Shown here one piece after another: positions 1 through 8,079 of a stretch of DNA of 38,672 nucleotides. The number at the start of each line of letters is the position of its first letter. Within the stretch, counting starts at the first letter, position 1. Origin of the DNA: Candidatus Latescibacterota bacterium (GTDB lineage Bacteria; Latescibacterota; UBA2968; GCA-2709665); NCBI GenBank assembly GCA_021295655.1, contig JAGWBX010000068.1, forward strand, positions 1 through 38,672, in the 5' to 3' direction. Under the pieces are notes generated by a model. It was not told where the DNA came from and made no database searches. It saw nothing but the letters and a program-made list of their open reading frames with translations. The translations under genes were made by a program, and so were the position numbers.

Positions 1-2617
1 CGATTGAGGGCTTGATGTCACACGTTGGACAAACGCGGCGGAGATGGTCCCGCCGCGCCTCCCAGACCTCTATTGCCGGCACGAAGATCGAATCGGCCCT
101 ACCCACTCTTCCGCGGCGCTGCCTGCCCCTTCGGTCCAGCGCCCTGTTCAGTTTTCCCGGCGGCACCGGACACAGCGCGGATCTGAATGCCAGACCCCTG
201 ACCCGGCGTACGTTGCCGTCGGCAGGCACGACGCGATAGGTATTCCCAAACGGGTCGATGCAGCCGCAGGGCACCGATAGCTCCGCCACATGGTATGCGG
301 TAGTGGCGTTGTGGTCGACACCGATCAGTACGATGTGCCCGTTTCCATGCACGAGTTGGCCGATCGGGCTGTCCGGCGTCCAGAGTCCCTTTTTGCCGTG
401 GTCCCTGCAAAAAGCTTCCGCCCGCGGTCCCACGGCTGCCACGGCGTGCGTGGGATGGTCGCTTCTGACCGCGTCCGGGCGCCGCCAGAACGCATCCGGG
501 ATCGCGCCGTTGGTCGTGGGCGTCGTCATTGGATTGTAAACCTGTGCGGAACGGTGATTAAACGACGGCATCATCAGCGTGCCGCGCTTTCCGATCACCG
601 CCAGCAGCGCCTCAATCACGGCATCCGCGCCGCCCACCACGTGTCCGATCGACGACAGGGAACTATGCACCATGACGTCCATGCCCCGGACGAGGCCCAG
701 CGCGCCGAGGTCCTTCACAAGGCCCTCGCGCGTCACCCGTTGCGATGCCTCGACAAGCTCTACATATCCCAGTTCAGCGTGGGCTTCGAAGTATTCGATT
801 GTGCGCTCCGTCTTGACCGCGTTCCCGGTCTCGCACGCTACGGCCTGCGAAATCTCGTGGAGCGTCCGGTTGCCGTCCGCCCAGAACAGCGCCCAGGGCG
901 AGAGCCCTGTCCCGCTGATCCGCCTGGCGATCTCCGGCGGCGTATTCTCACCGATGGGGGACAGCACACGGGTGCGCCTCGGTATCCGGTCCCCGCCTTC
1001 AACGCGTTTGCGGCGCGTTCTTCTCCTGCCCATTGACACGGTCCGGGCGGTTTCCCGCACCTCCCGCTCGTGGCAGGCGAACCGCGCCAGGACGTCCGAC
1101 CGTTTCCCGCCCCACATCCAGCGTTCAAGTTGCTCCAGGATGACCCTGTGCTGCTCGCATTCGTATTCGACCTGGTCAACCGTCGGGCTTCCCGTTCTCA
1201 AACGCCCGACCGTACGTGCGGTTTCCCCGGCGGCAACGTGGACAATCTCCTCGGTACCCGCGTCCGCCAGCCAGTAGAGATAACCCGCCATGGCCGTCGC
1301 GCATGCGGCCAGCCCCCTTGTACTCAACAGACCCGGCGTGTCTGCGGACGAATGGTAGGCGTCGAATCCCCGCCCGGGCTTGTGGTGATGGGTGGTGAGC
1401 CAGGGACACGGAAACCCATACCTCGGATCGCCGATCAGCGTATCCGAAGTGGGTTGAAACGGCTCCATAGACAGGCGGTAACCGGGATTTTGCAGGCGGA
1501 GCGTTTCGGACAGAATCGTCTCGCCCAACCGGTCCACGAAACCGGCCGACATCGGAATCGTGGCATGCCATTCAATCCGGCCGCCGCAAACAGACGGTTT
1601 GCTTCCCACCGAATCGATCACGACCCCCGCGAGAGGGGTCTGCAGACGCTGCGTGTCCTCCAGGTACTTGAAAAACCCGTGACACTCGTAGGCACACATC
1701 AGGCGGATCGTGCGCCGGGGCCGTTCCAGCTTGCCGGCTGCGATCAGCGCCTCGAGCACGCGTGCGATCTCCAGGCACAACGCCACGCCGGAAGCGTTGT
1801 CGATCGCACCCGGCTCCGCGCTGTGCGCAAGTGCCCATACTTCATCCTGAGGGTCCGCCGCTCCCGTTACAACCCCGCTCACCTGATCGTGAGTACCGGC
1901 AAAATGCCGAATATCCACGTCTGTCCGTACCGTCAGTGAGCCGTGCCTGCAAAGCAGCCGGCGAAGCCGTTTGCCCTGGTTTTCCGACAGCACCAGGCCC
2001 ACCATCTGCACAGCCGCGTCCTGGATCGGCACGCCGCCCCACCCGAATTTCGTCCAGGCGGTCGCGTTGGGCAGATTCGGTACCGGATGATCCGTAACCA
2101 CTGCCGCCGCGCCGGCTTCCGCGAAAGACCGCAACATTCCGCGCGGGTCCATTCGCGTGAGCACCACCTTTCCGCCCAGCCCGCCCCGGGGGACTCGACT
2201 CAGGGCCTCCTTTGAATCCACGACAACCAGTTCGTTTTCCATCCCTCCCGGCGGCGTGGCGTCGCTCCACTGAATCACGTGCCAGGGATTCTCTTTGTAA
2301 TCCAGTATACGCTTCTTTACCGGACGAATCACATCCATCGTCGCCGAGCGCACGTCCGCGGCTTTATGGATGATCCATCGCCCCGATCCGATGGACCCGC
2401 CCGTGCGCATGGTATGCACCTGGGCCGTCGCGCCTGATTCCTCGAATCGGTTCACCAGATATCGGGTGGTTTCTCTGAACCGGTCGAACGAATTCCATCG
2501 GTCCGTTGCCACTACGGCGCGCACATCCTCCAGAACCCGTTTGCCGTCCGTTCCCGCGTGCAGCAGCGGCAACACCGTTTTACAGAAATTGACGACCGAA
2601 TCCGGCCGATCAGACAT
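1..2617 (-). CDS. M28-type aminopeptidase fused to AAC(3)-family N-acetyltransferase (C-terminus cut by window edge)
   Basis: Open frame of 872 codons from ATG 2617 to the window edge with no stop; I translated it by hand. Residues ~1-560 look like an M28 zinc aminopeptidase: AHSAEPGAIDNASG near 263-275 (first His and bridging Asp), the Glu of CAYECHG, Asp of VVIDSVGS, and final His of AYHSSADTP near 419. A PA-like insert lies around 120-240. About 575-625 looks like a small winged-helix linker (FWADGNRTLHEIS). From ~626 it matches the AAC(3)/FrbF/YokD family: HSSLSSIG (~648), SDHPTHAVAA (~720) and DHNATTAYHVAE (~765), where the His and Glu are the family's usual catalytic residues. The AAC(3) domain is almost complete, so little is missing. 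Family knowledge: M28 enzymes trim N-terminal residues and AAC(3) enzymes acetylate amines from acetyl-CoA. The substrate is unknown. It lies 21 bp after the Ldh gene, probably in one operon. No signal peptide is visible. Confidence 0.8.
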   Translation of the reverse strand, partial: MSDRPDSVVNFCKTVLPLLHAGTDGKRVLEDVRAVVATDRWNSFDRFRETTRYLVNRFEESGATAQVHTMRTGGSIGSGRWIIHKAADVRSATMDVIRPVKKRILDYKENPWHVIQWSDATPPGGMENELVVVDSKEALSRVPRGGLGGKVVLTRMDPRGMLRSFAEAGAAAVVTDHPVPNLPNATAWTKFGWGGVPIQDAAVQMVGLVLSENQGKRLRRLLCRHGSLTVRTDVDIRHFAGTHDQVSGVVTGAADPQDEVWALAHSAEPGAIDNASGVALCLEIARVLEALIAAGKLERPRRTIRLMCAYECHGFFKYLEDTQRLQTPLAGVVIDSVGSKPSVCGGRIEWHATIPMSAGFVDRLGETILSETLRLQNPGYRLSMEPFQPTSDTLIGDPRYGFPCPWLTTHHHKPGRGFDAYHSSADTPGLLSTRGLAACATAMAGYLYWLADAGTEEIVHVAAGETARTVGRLRTGSPTVDQVEYECEQHRVILEQLERWMWGGKRSDVLARFACHEREVRETARTVSMGRRRTRRKRVEGGDRIPRRTRVLSPIGENTPPEIARRISGTGLSPWALFWADGNRTLHEISQAVACETGNAVKTERTIEYFEAHAELGYVELVEASQRVTREGLVKDLGALGLVRGMDVMVHSSLSSIGHVVGGADAVIEALLAVIGKRGTLMMPSFNHRSAQVYNPMTTPTTNGAIPDAFWRRPDAVRSDHPTHAVAAVGPRAEAFCRDHGKKGLWTPDSPIGQLVHGNGHIVLIGVDHNATTAYHVAELSVPCGCIDPFGNTYRVVPADGNVRRVRGLAFRSALCPVPPGKLNRALDRRGRQRRGRVGRADSIFVPAIEVWEARRDHLRRVCPTCDIKPSI

Positions 2618-2638
2618 ATGGAATCTCCATCGTTTTAT

Positions 2639-3694
2639 TTATGCCACGGCGCCCGATTCCGATACCGCCACGCCAAGTTCTTCGGCCACGGAACGGATTT
2701 CCGACCACGTCGCCTCCTCCAGGGACACGCCCTCCAACTCCCGCCTCTTTCGGGTCTCGGTCTCAATCTCACCCGGTACGTAGATCCGTTCCACGCCCGG
2801 CATCTTCGGCGACGTTTTCACCCAGTCGATCAGTTTCCGCACTTCCGACGTGAAGTCGTCCACGTTGGCGAAACTCTCGATCTTGATCGCAAGAGCCAGA
2901 TATCCGCTCCCTCCCCGCGTGGGTGCTTCCGTGCTGCACCCGGCCCAGGAAAGACCGCCCGCGATGGCGTCGATCATCATCGCCAGGCCGTATCCCTTGT
3001 GGCCGGCAGCACCGCCAAGAGGCAGCATTGCCGCGTTTCCGGCATAGAATTCCTCGGGGTCGGTCACAGCATTTCCGTCCCGGTCCACCATCCAGCCCTC
3101 GGGCAATGCCTGTTTCCGCACACGGCACATGTCGACCTTGCCGCCGGCCGCGACGCTGGTCGTAATATCGAGCGTCATCGGAAGCCCGTCGCCCGTGGGG
3201 ACGCCGATTGCAATCGGGTTGGGAGGCAGCCGCCTGCCCGTACCGCCGAACGGCGCCGCAAAACGCCCGCCTCCGTTCAGCATTAATATGCCGATACAGT
3301 CCCGCTTTGCAGCGATCGAGGGGAAATCGCCCAGCCGGCCGATATGGCCTGAACGATGGACAGCCACCGCCCCGATTGTGTGCTCGAGGGCCCGGTCGAC
3401 CGCCATACGCATCGCAAGACTCGCCACGACGATGCCAATCCCGCCCCCCGCGTCTATCGTCATTGAAACAGGCGTCTCCCGGACGACCTTGTGGCCTCCG
3501 GCAGGCTTGATCGTACCCTCCCTGACGCCGCGGGCATAGCCGGGCATGCGCATGATCCCGTGGGAATCGTGTCCCACCAGGTTCGCATCCACAAGATGGT
3601 CCGTTACGATCCGCGCCTGATCCTCCGGCAGTCCCGCGGCCTTGAATATCGCGTATCCGCACTGTCTGAGAGTGAGATGTGAAATGATCGGCAT
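2639..3694 (-). CDS. Ldh-family NAD(P)-dependent oxidoreductase (malate/L-lactate/ureidoglycolate dehydrogenase type)
   Basis: A 351-aa protein of the usual length for the Ldh_2 family, which has its own NAD-binding fold rather than a Rossmann fold. Diagnostic stretches are GHDSHGIMRMPGYA (41-54), AVHRSGHIGRLGDF (111-124, with the likely catalytic His117), LPPNPIAIGVPT and GHKGYGLAMMIDAIAG. Members oxidise 2-hydroxy acids such as malate, lactate, ureidoglycolate or sulfolactate, or reduce imines; the substrate cannot be read from sequence. Start ATG 3694 has only a weak GGGG upstream. The gene sits 33 bp after the glycoside-hydrolase-like gene and 21 bp before the M28-AAC(3) fusion, so a three-gene operon is likely and suggests a catabolic role. 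Confidence 0.88.
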   Translation of the reverse strand: MPIISHLTLRQCGYAIFKAAGLPEDQARIVTDHLVDANLVGHDSHGIMRMPGYARGVREGTIKPAGGHKVVRETPVSMTIDAGGGIGIVVASLAMRMAVDRALEHTIGAVAVHRSGHIGRLGDFPSIAAKRDCIGILMLNGGGRFAAPFGGTGRRLPPNPIAIGVPTGDGLPMTLDITTSVAAGGKVDMCRVRKQALPEGWMVDRDGNAVTDPEEFYAGNAAMLPLGGAAGHKGYGLAMMIDAIAGGLSWAGCSTEAPTRGGSGYLALAIKIESFANVDDFTSEVRKLIDWVKTSPKMPGVERIYVPGEIETETRKRRELEGVSLEEATWSEIRSVAEELGVAVSESGAVA

Positions 3695-3727
3695 CGACGT
3701 ACCCCGAATCGTGTTGTCTGCGTCCGT

Positions 3728-5680
3728 TTAGTTGATATATCGCTCGCGCAGGAACCGTGCGATCTCGCGAACGGTTGCCTCCGTGCCTTGAATCGCGTCG
3801 TGGACCCGATAATGCCACGGCTCGGGCCCAAGCGCCTCCCGCCAGTGCCGGATCGCGGCGATGTTCGCCTCACCGGCGGCCTCGAGCGACTCGAGCGCCG
3901 ATTTAAGCTCCGTCTGAACGTCGGGGTCGGCAAGGTCGCACGTCGCCACCGTTTCCGCAACGTGATAAATGCGCCGTGCAAGGTCCACGTAGGTCATGAC
4001 GACGCGAGTCTCATTGACGCATTCGGGGCTCTCGATTCCGGAAGCGATCTGAATTGCCTGGCGGCACGCGTCGATCTTTTCCTCGAAGGAGGCTTCATTA
4101 TCGTAATACCTGAACATGCCCTCGCCAAGATACGGACGCTGTTTCCGCCGAATCATCTCAACTGCCTTCCCCCACGAATAACAGACCGGAAAATCGGAAT
4201 CGTAGACATCGAATGCAACCGGCCCCGTCAGTTCCGACCAGTCCGCGAACGCCTCGACGTCGGCGTACCCTTTCCTCGTAGCCCACGCGATGGCGAACTC
4301 CCGCTCGCTGCGTCCGTTCAGGTTCCAGGAATACTCCGACAGGGCCGCGACGTTGTATCCGCACGTCTCCCTGCCCCTGGTCGCCCACGCCATCATTCCG
4401 AAGGCTCCACTGTATTGCCGTCGAATCAGATGGCCCACATAGTCCCGGATCCGGTGAGGTGAGGACTGCGGCACCTTGAATTCGGGGGTTTCCACCCGCC
4501 CGTTTGCGTTGATCGGCACGTCGTAGCTCGCGATCCATCGACCCTGCGAAGCGTGGTAGTCCAGAAGGGGATTGGCCGTCAGGTCTCTGGGCAGGTGCAG
4601 TACGCGTTCCATTTCGGTAGCGCACGCGCGCCCGACTTTCACCTCGGGAGGCAACTCCGCCAGGACCCGGTAATCCCGTTCCGACGTCGTCGTGGACAGA
4701 AAAATACGAAGGTCGAAGTCGGGAAACCGCGGGCGAATCCGCATCCAGGCGGTCACAAACGCCCGGGCTTCGAGCACAAACTGCCCGACGGCCGTGCAGT
4801 CGTCACACTCGCACTGGGCGGGTCGCTCGGTCAGCCAGCAGCCCACCTCGGATGCGCCCTGGGAGGCGATATCCGCCATCCACGCTTCCAGAATATCCAC
4901 CAGCAGGGGATTTGACGCGCACGGCGCCCGATGCTGATTGCCTTCCTTGTGGGCGAAATACCGCCCGGCCAGCGCACCGTCACCCTTTCCGGCGAGTTCG
5001 GGATAGGCGCGGTACAGGCCATAATCATGGAGAAAATTCAGGTGGGTGATGAGCGGCACATAGTTGAATCCGAGCAGACGCGCCTTTTCCAGGAGCGCAC
5101 GATCGATCCGGGCGCGGCCGGGTTTCCCCCGCACCACCGGCGACAGTTCCGTGGAGTTCATCTTGCCGTAGTTCAACTTCATCGATGCCATCCATGGGAT
5201 CCATTCTTCCGGGGAGGGGAAGTTCCACATGCCCCGTTCGTCCAGATCCGGCCAATCGGTCACGGAGACAAGCGGAATTCGGATGCTGCCGGGTGACAAA
5301 CCCGGTTCAAGGAGCTGCCGAAGGGTCCGGGCCGCATACGTGATCCCGCGTCCGGACAGCGCGGCCAGCACCAGGCGCCGCCGTTCCGGACGGATGGTAT
5401 ATGCCTGTTCGCAATTCGGCAATCTTCTCAGCCTGTCGGCATCCGGGCCGCGATCCACCAGCCCGATTGCGATATCAAAATCACCGGCGGCGGGTATGTC
5501 GCTTGCCCAGGCGGAACAAAGCGCTTCCAGCATCGCTGCCGCATTTTTCTCGGCCGGTTCCGCTCCCGGTCTCACCGCTACCGAAACCGCCTCGGGGCGG
5601 CATTCAACCTCCCCCTCGAACGTGATTTCATGCGGAAGCGGCAGCAGATGACGTATCAATCGCTCGAAACGACCTTCCAT
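3728..5680 (-). CDS. GH20-like / DUF4838-like glycoside hydrolase-related protein
   Basis: A 650-aa protein from ATG 5680 (a GTG directly upstream is an alternative). The N-terminus (~1-125) resembles the zincin-like domain that precedes GH20/GH67 barrels, ending in AALSGRGITYAARTLRQLL. A TIM-barrel-like region begins at VTDWPDLDERGMW (~140), echoing the GH20 'D-P-RG' entry strand. A cysteine cluster CECDDC (~285-290) with NPLLVDILEAWMADIA before it resembles DUF4838 or alpha-glucuronidase-like proteins. I do not find the GH20 catalytic Asp-Glu pair, so activity and sugar are uncertain. No signal peptide is seen. It is the promoter-proximal member of the run with Ldh and M28-AAC(3); a candidate promoter lies at 5882-5910 and a small SD-preceded ORF sits in its ~195-nt leader. 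Confidence 0.7.
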   Translation of the reverse strand: MEGRFERLIRHLLPLPHEITFEGEVECRPEAVSVAVRPGAEPAEKNAAAMLEALCSAWASDIPAAGDFDIAIGLVDRGPDADRLRRLPNCEQAYTIRPERRRLVLAALSGRGITYAARTLRQLLEPGLSPGSIRIPLVSVTDWPDLDERGMWNFPSPEEWIPWMASMKLNYGKMNSTELSPVVRGKPGRARIDRALLEKARLLGFNYVPLITHLNFLHDYGLYRAYPELAGKGDGALAGRYFAHKEGNQHRAPCASNPLLVDILEAWMADIASQGASEVGCWLTERPAQCECDDCTAVGQFVLEARAFVTAWMRIRPRFPDFDLRIFLSTTTSERDYRVLAELPPEVKVGRACATEMERVLHLPRDLTANPLLDYHASQGRWIASYDVPINANGRVETPEFKVPQSSPHRIRDYVGHLIRRQYSGAFGMMAWATRGRETCGYNVAALSEYSWNLNGRSEREFAIAWATRKGYADVEAFADWSELTGPVAFDVYDSDFPVCYSWGKAVEMIRRKQRPYLGEGMFRYYDNEASFEEKIDACRQAIQIASGIESPECVNETRVVMTYVDLARRIYHVAETVATCDLADPDVQTELKSALESLEAAGEANIAAIRHWREALGPEPWHYRVHDAIQGTEATVREIARFLRERYIN

Positions 5681-5706
5681 CACTCATCCACCCTTCGGAA
5701 TGCGTC

Positions 5707-5802
5707 TCAACGTCGGCGACACTGCATATTGCGGAGACCCGTACCGCCCGTATGAGTCATATGCCAACCTCCTGCCGACCTCATCGGCCGGGCCGCCGCC
5801 AT
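5707..5802 (-). CDS. possible 31-aa leader ORF upstream of the GH20-like gene
   Basis: The minus strand has AGGAGG followed 7 nt later by ATG 5802, opening a 31-codon frame that ends at 5707. A second AGGAGG precedes an in-frame internal ATG within the same short ORF. It lies between the candidate promoter (5882-5910) and the start of the glycoside-hydrolase-like gene, 26 bp before it. I recognise no protein family; the peptide is rich in Gly, Arg and Thr. It could be a translated leader, the truncated 5' end of something larger, or chance. It is included because two well-placed Shine-Dalgarno sequences are unusual for noise. Confidence 0.25.
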   Translation of the reverse strand: MAAARPMRSAGGWHMTHTGGTGLRNMQCRRR

Positions 5803-5881
5803 CGGAACGCCTCCTGCCTGACTTTGAACGTTGGGGTTGTGCCTTCTTTCTGCTTCAAACCGAAGCTGATAAACGCCGTCT

Positions 5882-5910
5882 ATGATTGCACGGGGGTACG
5901 GGAAAGTCAA
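5882..5910 (-). promoter_or_regulatory. candidate sigma70 promoter for the GH20-like/Ldh/M28-AAC(3) run
   Basis: On the minus strand, TTGACT (5905-5910; 5/6 to consensus) is followed after 17 nt by AATCAT (5882-5887; 4/6). The direction and position suit the downstream minus-strand operon, leaving a leader of about 195 nt. Confidence 0.4.
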
Positions 5911-5963
5911 GCCATAACGGCAGACCGTATCGACGGATTTCCGCGACAATTTCAGGAAAACTG

Positions 5964-5992
5964 TTGACAGAAATCGAGCCGATGGTTAATAT
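5964..5992 (+). promoter_or_regulatory. sigma70 promoter for dut
   Basis: A perfect TTGACA (5964-5969) is followed by exactly 17 nt and TAATAT (5987-5992; 4/6 to TATAAT). Initiation near 6000 would place the Shine-Dalgarno AAAGGAAG at 6017-6024 about 20 nt into the message. That supports a dut start just downstream. Confidence 0.6.
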
Positions 5993-6031
5993 GGTCTCAT
6001 CGATAAACCTGCCCCGAAAGGAAGCGCGACG

Positions 6032-6481
6032 CTGGGCGAACACGCAAAGAGAATCCGGATCAGAAGAGTGGACCCGTCGCTCCCTCTGCCGCGCCATCAG
6101 ACACCGGGCTCGGTCGGGTTCGATCTGCTGTGCAGGAAGGACGTCGTCGTCCCACCGGGCGAAATCCGTCTTGTCCCGGCCAATCTCATCGTTGCCGTTC
6201 CTCCGGGATACATGCTCCTGCTTGCCGCCCGAAGCAGCCTGCCGCACAAAAAGGGCCTCACGGTACCGAACGGCGTAGGTATTGTCGATCAGGACTACCG
6301 CGGACCCAATGATGAGATTCACATCCAGGTTTACAACTTTACTGACGGTCCGGTGAACGTCCGGCGCCGTGAACGGCTCGCGCAGGGGATATTCGTCCGC
6401 ATCGTCCAGGCGGACTGGGATGAAACCGAACACCTCGGCGCACCCGACCGGGGCGGGTTCGGAAGCACCGGACAGGAGTGA
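6032..6481 (+). CDS. dut: deoxyuridine 5'-triphosphate nucleotidohydrolase (dUTPase)
   Basis: Hydrolyses dUTP to dUMP and pyrophosphate, keeping uracil out of DNA and feeding dTMP synthesis. All five trimeric dUTPase motifs are visible: TPGSVGFDLL, ARSSLP, GIVDQDYRG..EIHIQVYN, RLAQGIF and the C-terminal GGFGSTG. The first codon that would give an ordinary start is GTG 6068, but homology-like sequence (RIRIRRVDPSLPLPR) runs upstream of it, so that start would cut a conserved strand. The only start-like codon upstream is CTG 6032, 7 nt after AAAGGAAG; in-frame reading is blocked by TAA at 5987. I therefore propose CTG 6032 (149 aa, a normal length). A small indel near the 5' end is the alternative. 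Confidence 0.9.
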   Translation: MGEHAKRIRIRRVDPSLPLPRHQTPGSVGFDLLCRKDVVVPPGEIRLVPANLIVAVPPGYMLLLAARSSLPHKKGLTVPNGVGIVDQDYRGPNDEIHIQVYNFTDGPVNVRRRERLAQGIFVRIVQADWDETEHLGAPDRGGFGSTGQE

Positions 6482-6731
6482 AAAGCATCGGCCACGGCGA
6501 TTAATCCCAATTGAAAAAAACAACTCAGTGACACGATGAGAACCCCTGAAACGGGGCGCAGCGGTCGTCAAAAAGGACGTTTTTTCAGTTCACGTACAGT
6601 GACCTGGTGTATCCTGGTAATCAGCCGTCAAATTGCCTTTATCCACTTGCATAGATGTGGTTTTACTTCCCCGAAGAATTCCGAATCAAGGATAAGTTTC
6701 CAGCGAATTTTAACAGAACTTCTCACCAACC

Positions 6732-7955
6732 ATGGCACGCAAATTCGACATACCTGAATTCTACAAGAGTCCCGTTATTTCGCGCGTGAAGGCATACAGG
6801 CAGATGCAGGACATGCGCAAACGGGATCTTTCGCCCTCGGTGCTCGATTTCGGCCCGGTCCGGTTTCTGCTGGCCCGTCATTTCGGGTTCTGTTTCGGGG
6901 TGGAAAATGCCATCGAAATCGCATACCGGACGCGTGAGGAACACCCGGCCCGGCGCATCTATTTCCTGAACGAAATGATCCACAACCCCAATGTCAACAA
7001 CGACCTGAAGGACAGGGGCGTGGAGTTTATATTCGACCCGTACGGAATGCAGCTCATCCCGTGGAATTACCTCGCACCGGAAGATATCGTCGTGGTTCCC
7101 GCGTTCGGTACCACGGTTGAAATCCAGGAAGCCCTTGCGTCTCGCGGCATTGATGCCTACACCTACAACACAACCTGCCCCTTTGTGGAACGTGTCTGGA
7201 ACCGAAGCGCCAAACTGGGTGAGTCGGGATTCACCGTGGTCGTACACGGCAACGATACCCACCAGGAGACACGCGCCACTTTCTCTCATAGCGTACGAAA
7301 CGCGCCTACTGTCGTCGTGCTGGACATGGAAGAGGCGCACTTACTTGCAGACGTCATCAGGGGCAAGGCGGAACGCCGGATCTTTTACGAACGCTTTGCC
7401 CACAAGTGCTCGGAAGGCTTCGACCCGGACCGACACCTCCATCGCATCGGAATCGTCAATCAGACGACCATGCTGGCTACCGAAACGCGGCACATCGCAA
7501 AGGTCCTTCGGGACGCACTGGCGGACCGTTACGGTGAGGAAAACATCCGGAAACACTACGCCGACACCTCGGATACGCTGTGCTACGCAACCAATGAAAA
7601 CCAGAACGCGACGTATGTCCTCATCGAGCAGGATGCGGACCTGGCGCTCGTCGTGGGTGGGTACAACTCGTCCAACACGTCTCACATTGTCGAACTCTGT
7701 CTCGAGCAGATGCCCACCTATTTCATCAAGGGCGCGGATGAAATCCGTTCGGAATCCCTCATCCGCCACTTCAGCCTGGAAACAAAAAAAGCCGCCCTTA
7801 CGACGGACTGGCTGCCGGACAAACGTCCCCTGATCGTGGCGCTGACGTCCGGCGCTTCCTGCCCCGACGCCATAGTAGATGCCGTATTGCTGCGCGTGCT
7901 TTCCTTTTTCGAACCCACCCGATCCCTGGACGACGTCCTCGCCTGCTACGCCTGA
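6732..7955 (+). CDS. ispH: 4-hydroxy-3-methylbut-2-enyl diphosphate reductase, long form
   Basis: Last step of the MEP isoprenoid pathway, reducing HMBPP to IPP and DMAPP with a [4Fe-4S] cluster. Cluster cysteines are Cys54 (FGFCFGVENAI), Cys149 (TTCPFV) and Cys377 (TSGASCPD). Other family features are EMIHNPNVN (His84), NQTTM (243-247) and DTLCYATNENQ (281-291). At 407 aa it is about 90 residues longer than E. coli IspH. The N-terminal extension and internal insertions are those of the long IspH type known from plants, cyanobacteria and several other phyla. It starts 250 bp after dut; a poor hairpin (CGTC/GACG followed by six T) near 6568-6586 may end dut transcription. Its 3' end faces the M16 pair. 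Confidence 0.95.
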   Translation: MARKFDIPEFYKSPVISRVKAYRQMQDMRKRDLSPSVLDFGPVRFLLARHFGFCFGVENAIEIAYRTREEHPARRIYFLNEMIHNPNVNNDLKDRGVEFIFDPYGMQLIPWNYLAPEDIVVVPAFGTTVEIQEALASRGIDAYTYNTTCPFVERVWNRSAKLGESGFTVVVHGNDTHQETRATFSHSVRNAPTVVVLDMEEAHLLADVIRGKAERRIFYERFAHKCSEGFDPDRHLHRIGIVNQTTMLATETRHIAKVLRDALADRYGEENIRKHYADTSDTLCYATNENQNATYVLIEQDADLALVVGGYNSSNTSHIVELCLEQMPTYFIKGADEIRSESLIRHFSLETKKAALTTDWLPDKRPLIVALTSGASCPDAIVDAVLLRVLSFFEPTRSLDDVLACYA

Positions 7956-8079
7956 GCGGCCGGACCTGGCATCCAGACACGGGGCCTCGGAAGCCGGCTT
8001 CTCCGCCGGCACAGACACAGACCTGCCGGGGGCACGCCACTGCCACCGGATGGGCGGCGCCCAACCTCAACTCCGCCAG

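Larger units (their letters stand above)
5684..6031. other. divergent intergenic region between the GH20-like gene and dut
   Basis: This 348-bp stretch holds promoter-like elements facing both ways (minus 5882-5910, plus 5964-5992) and the small minus-strand ORF listed separately. I see no tRNA, riboswitch or strong hairpin in it. Confidence 0.6.

Noticed and set aside
838..2270. Several short minus-strand frames in the first 2.3 kb
   Set aside because: They are in other frames than the continuous 872-codon M28-AAC(3) frame, which carries the motifs of both families.
5855..6571. 238-codon minus-strand frame over dut
   Set aside because: Antisense to all five dUTPase motifs and without a Shine-Dalgarno or conserved segment.
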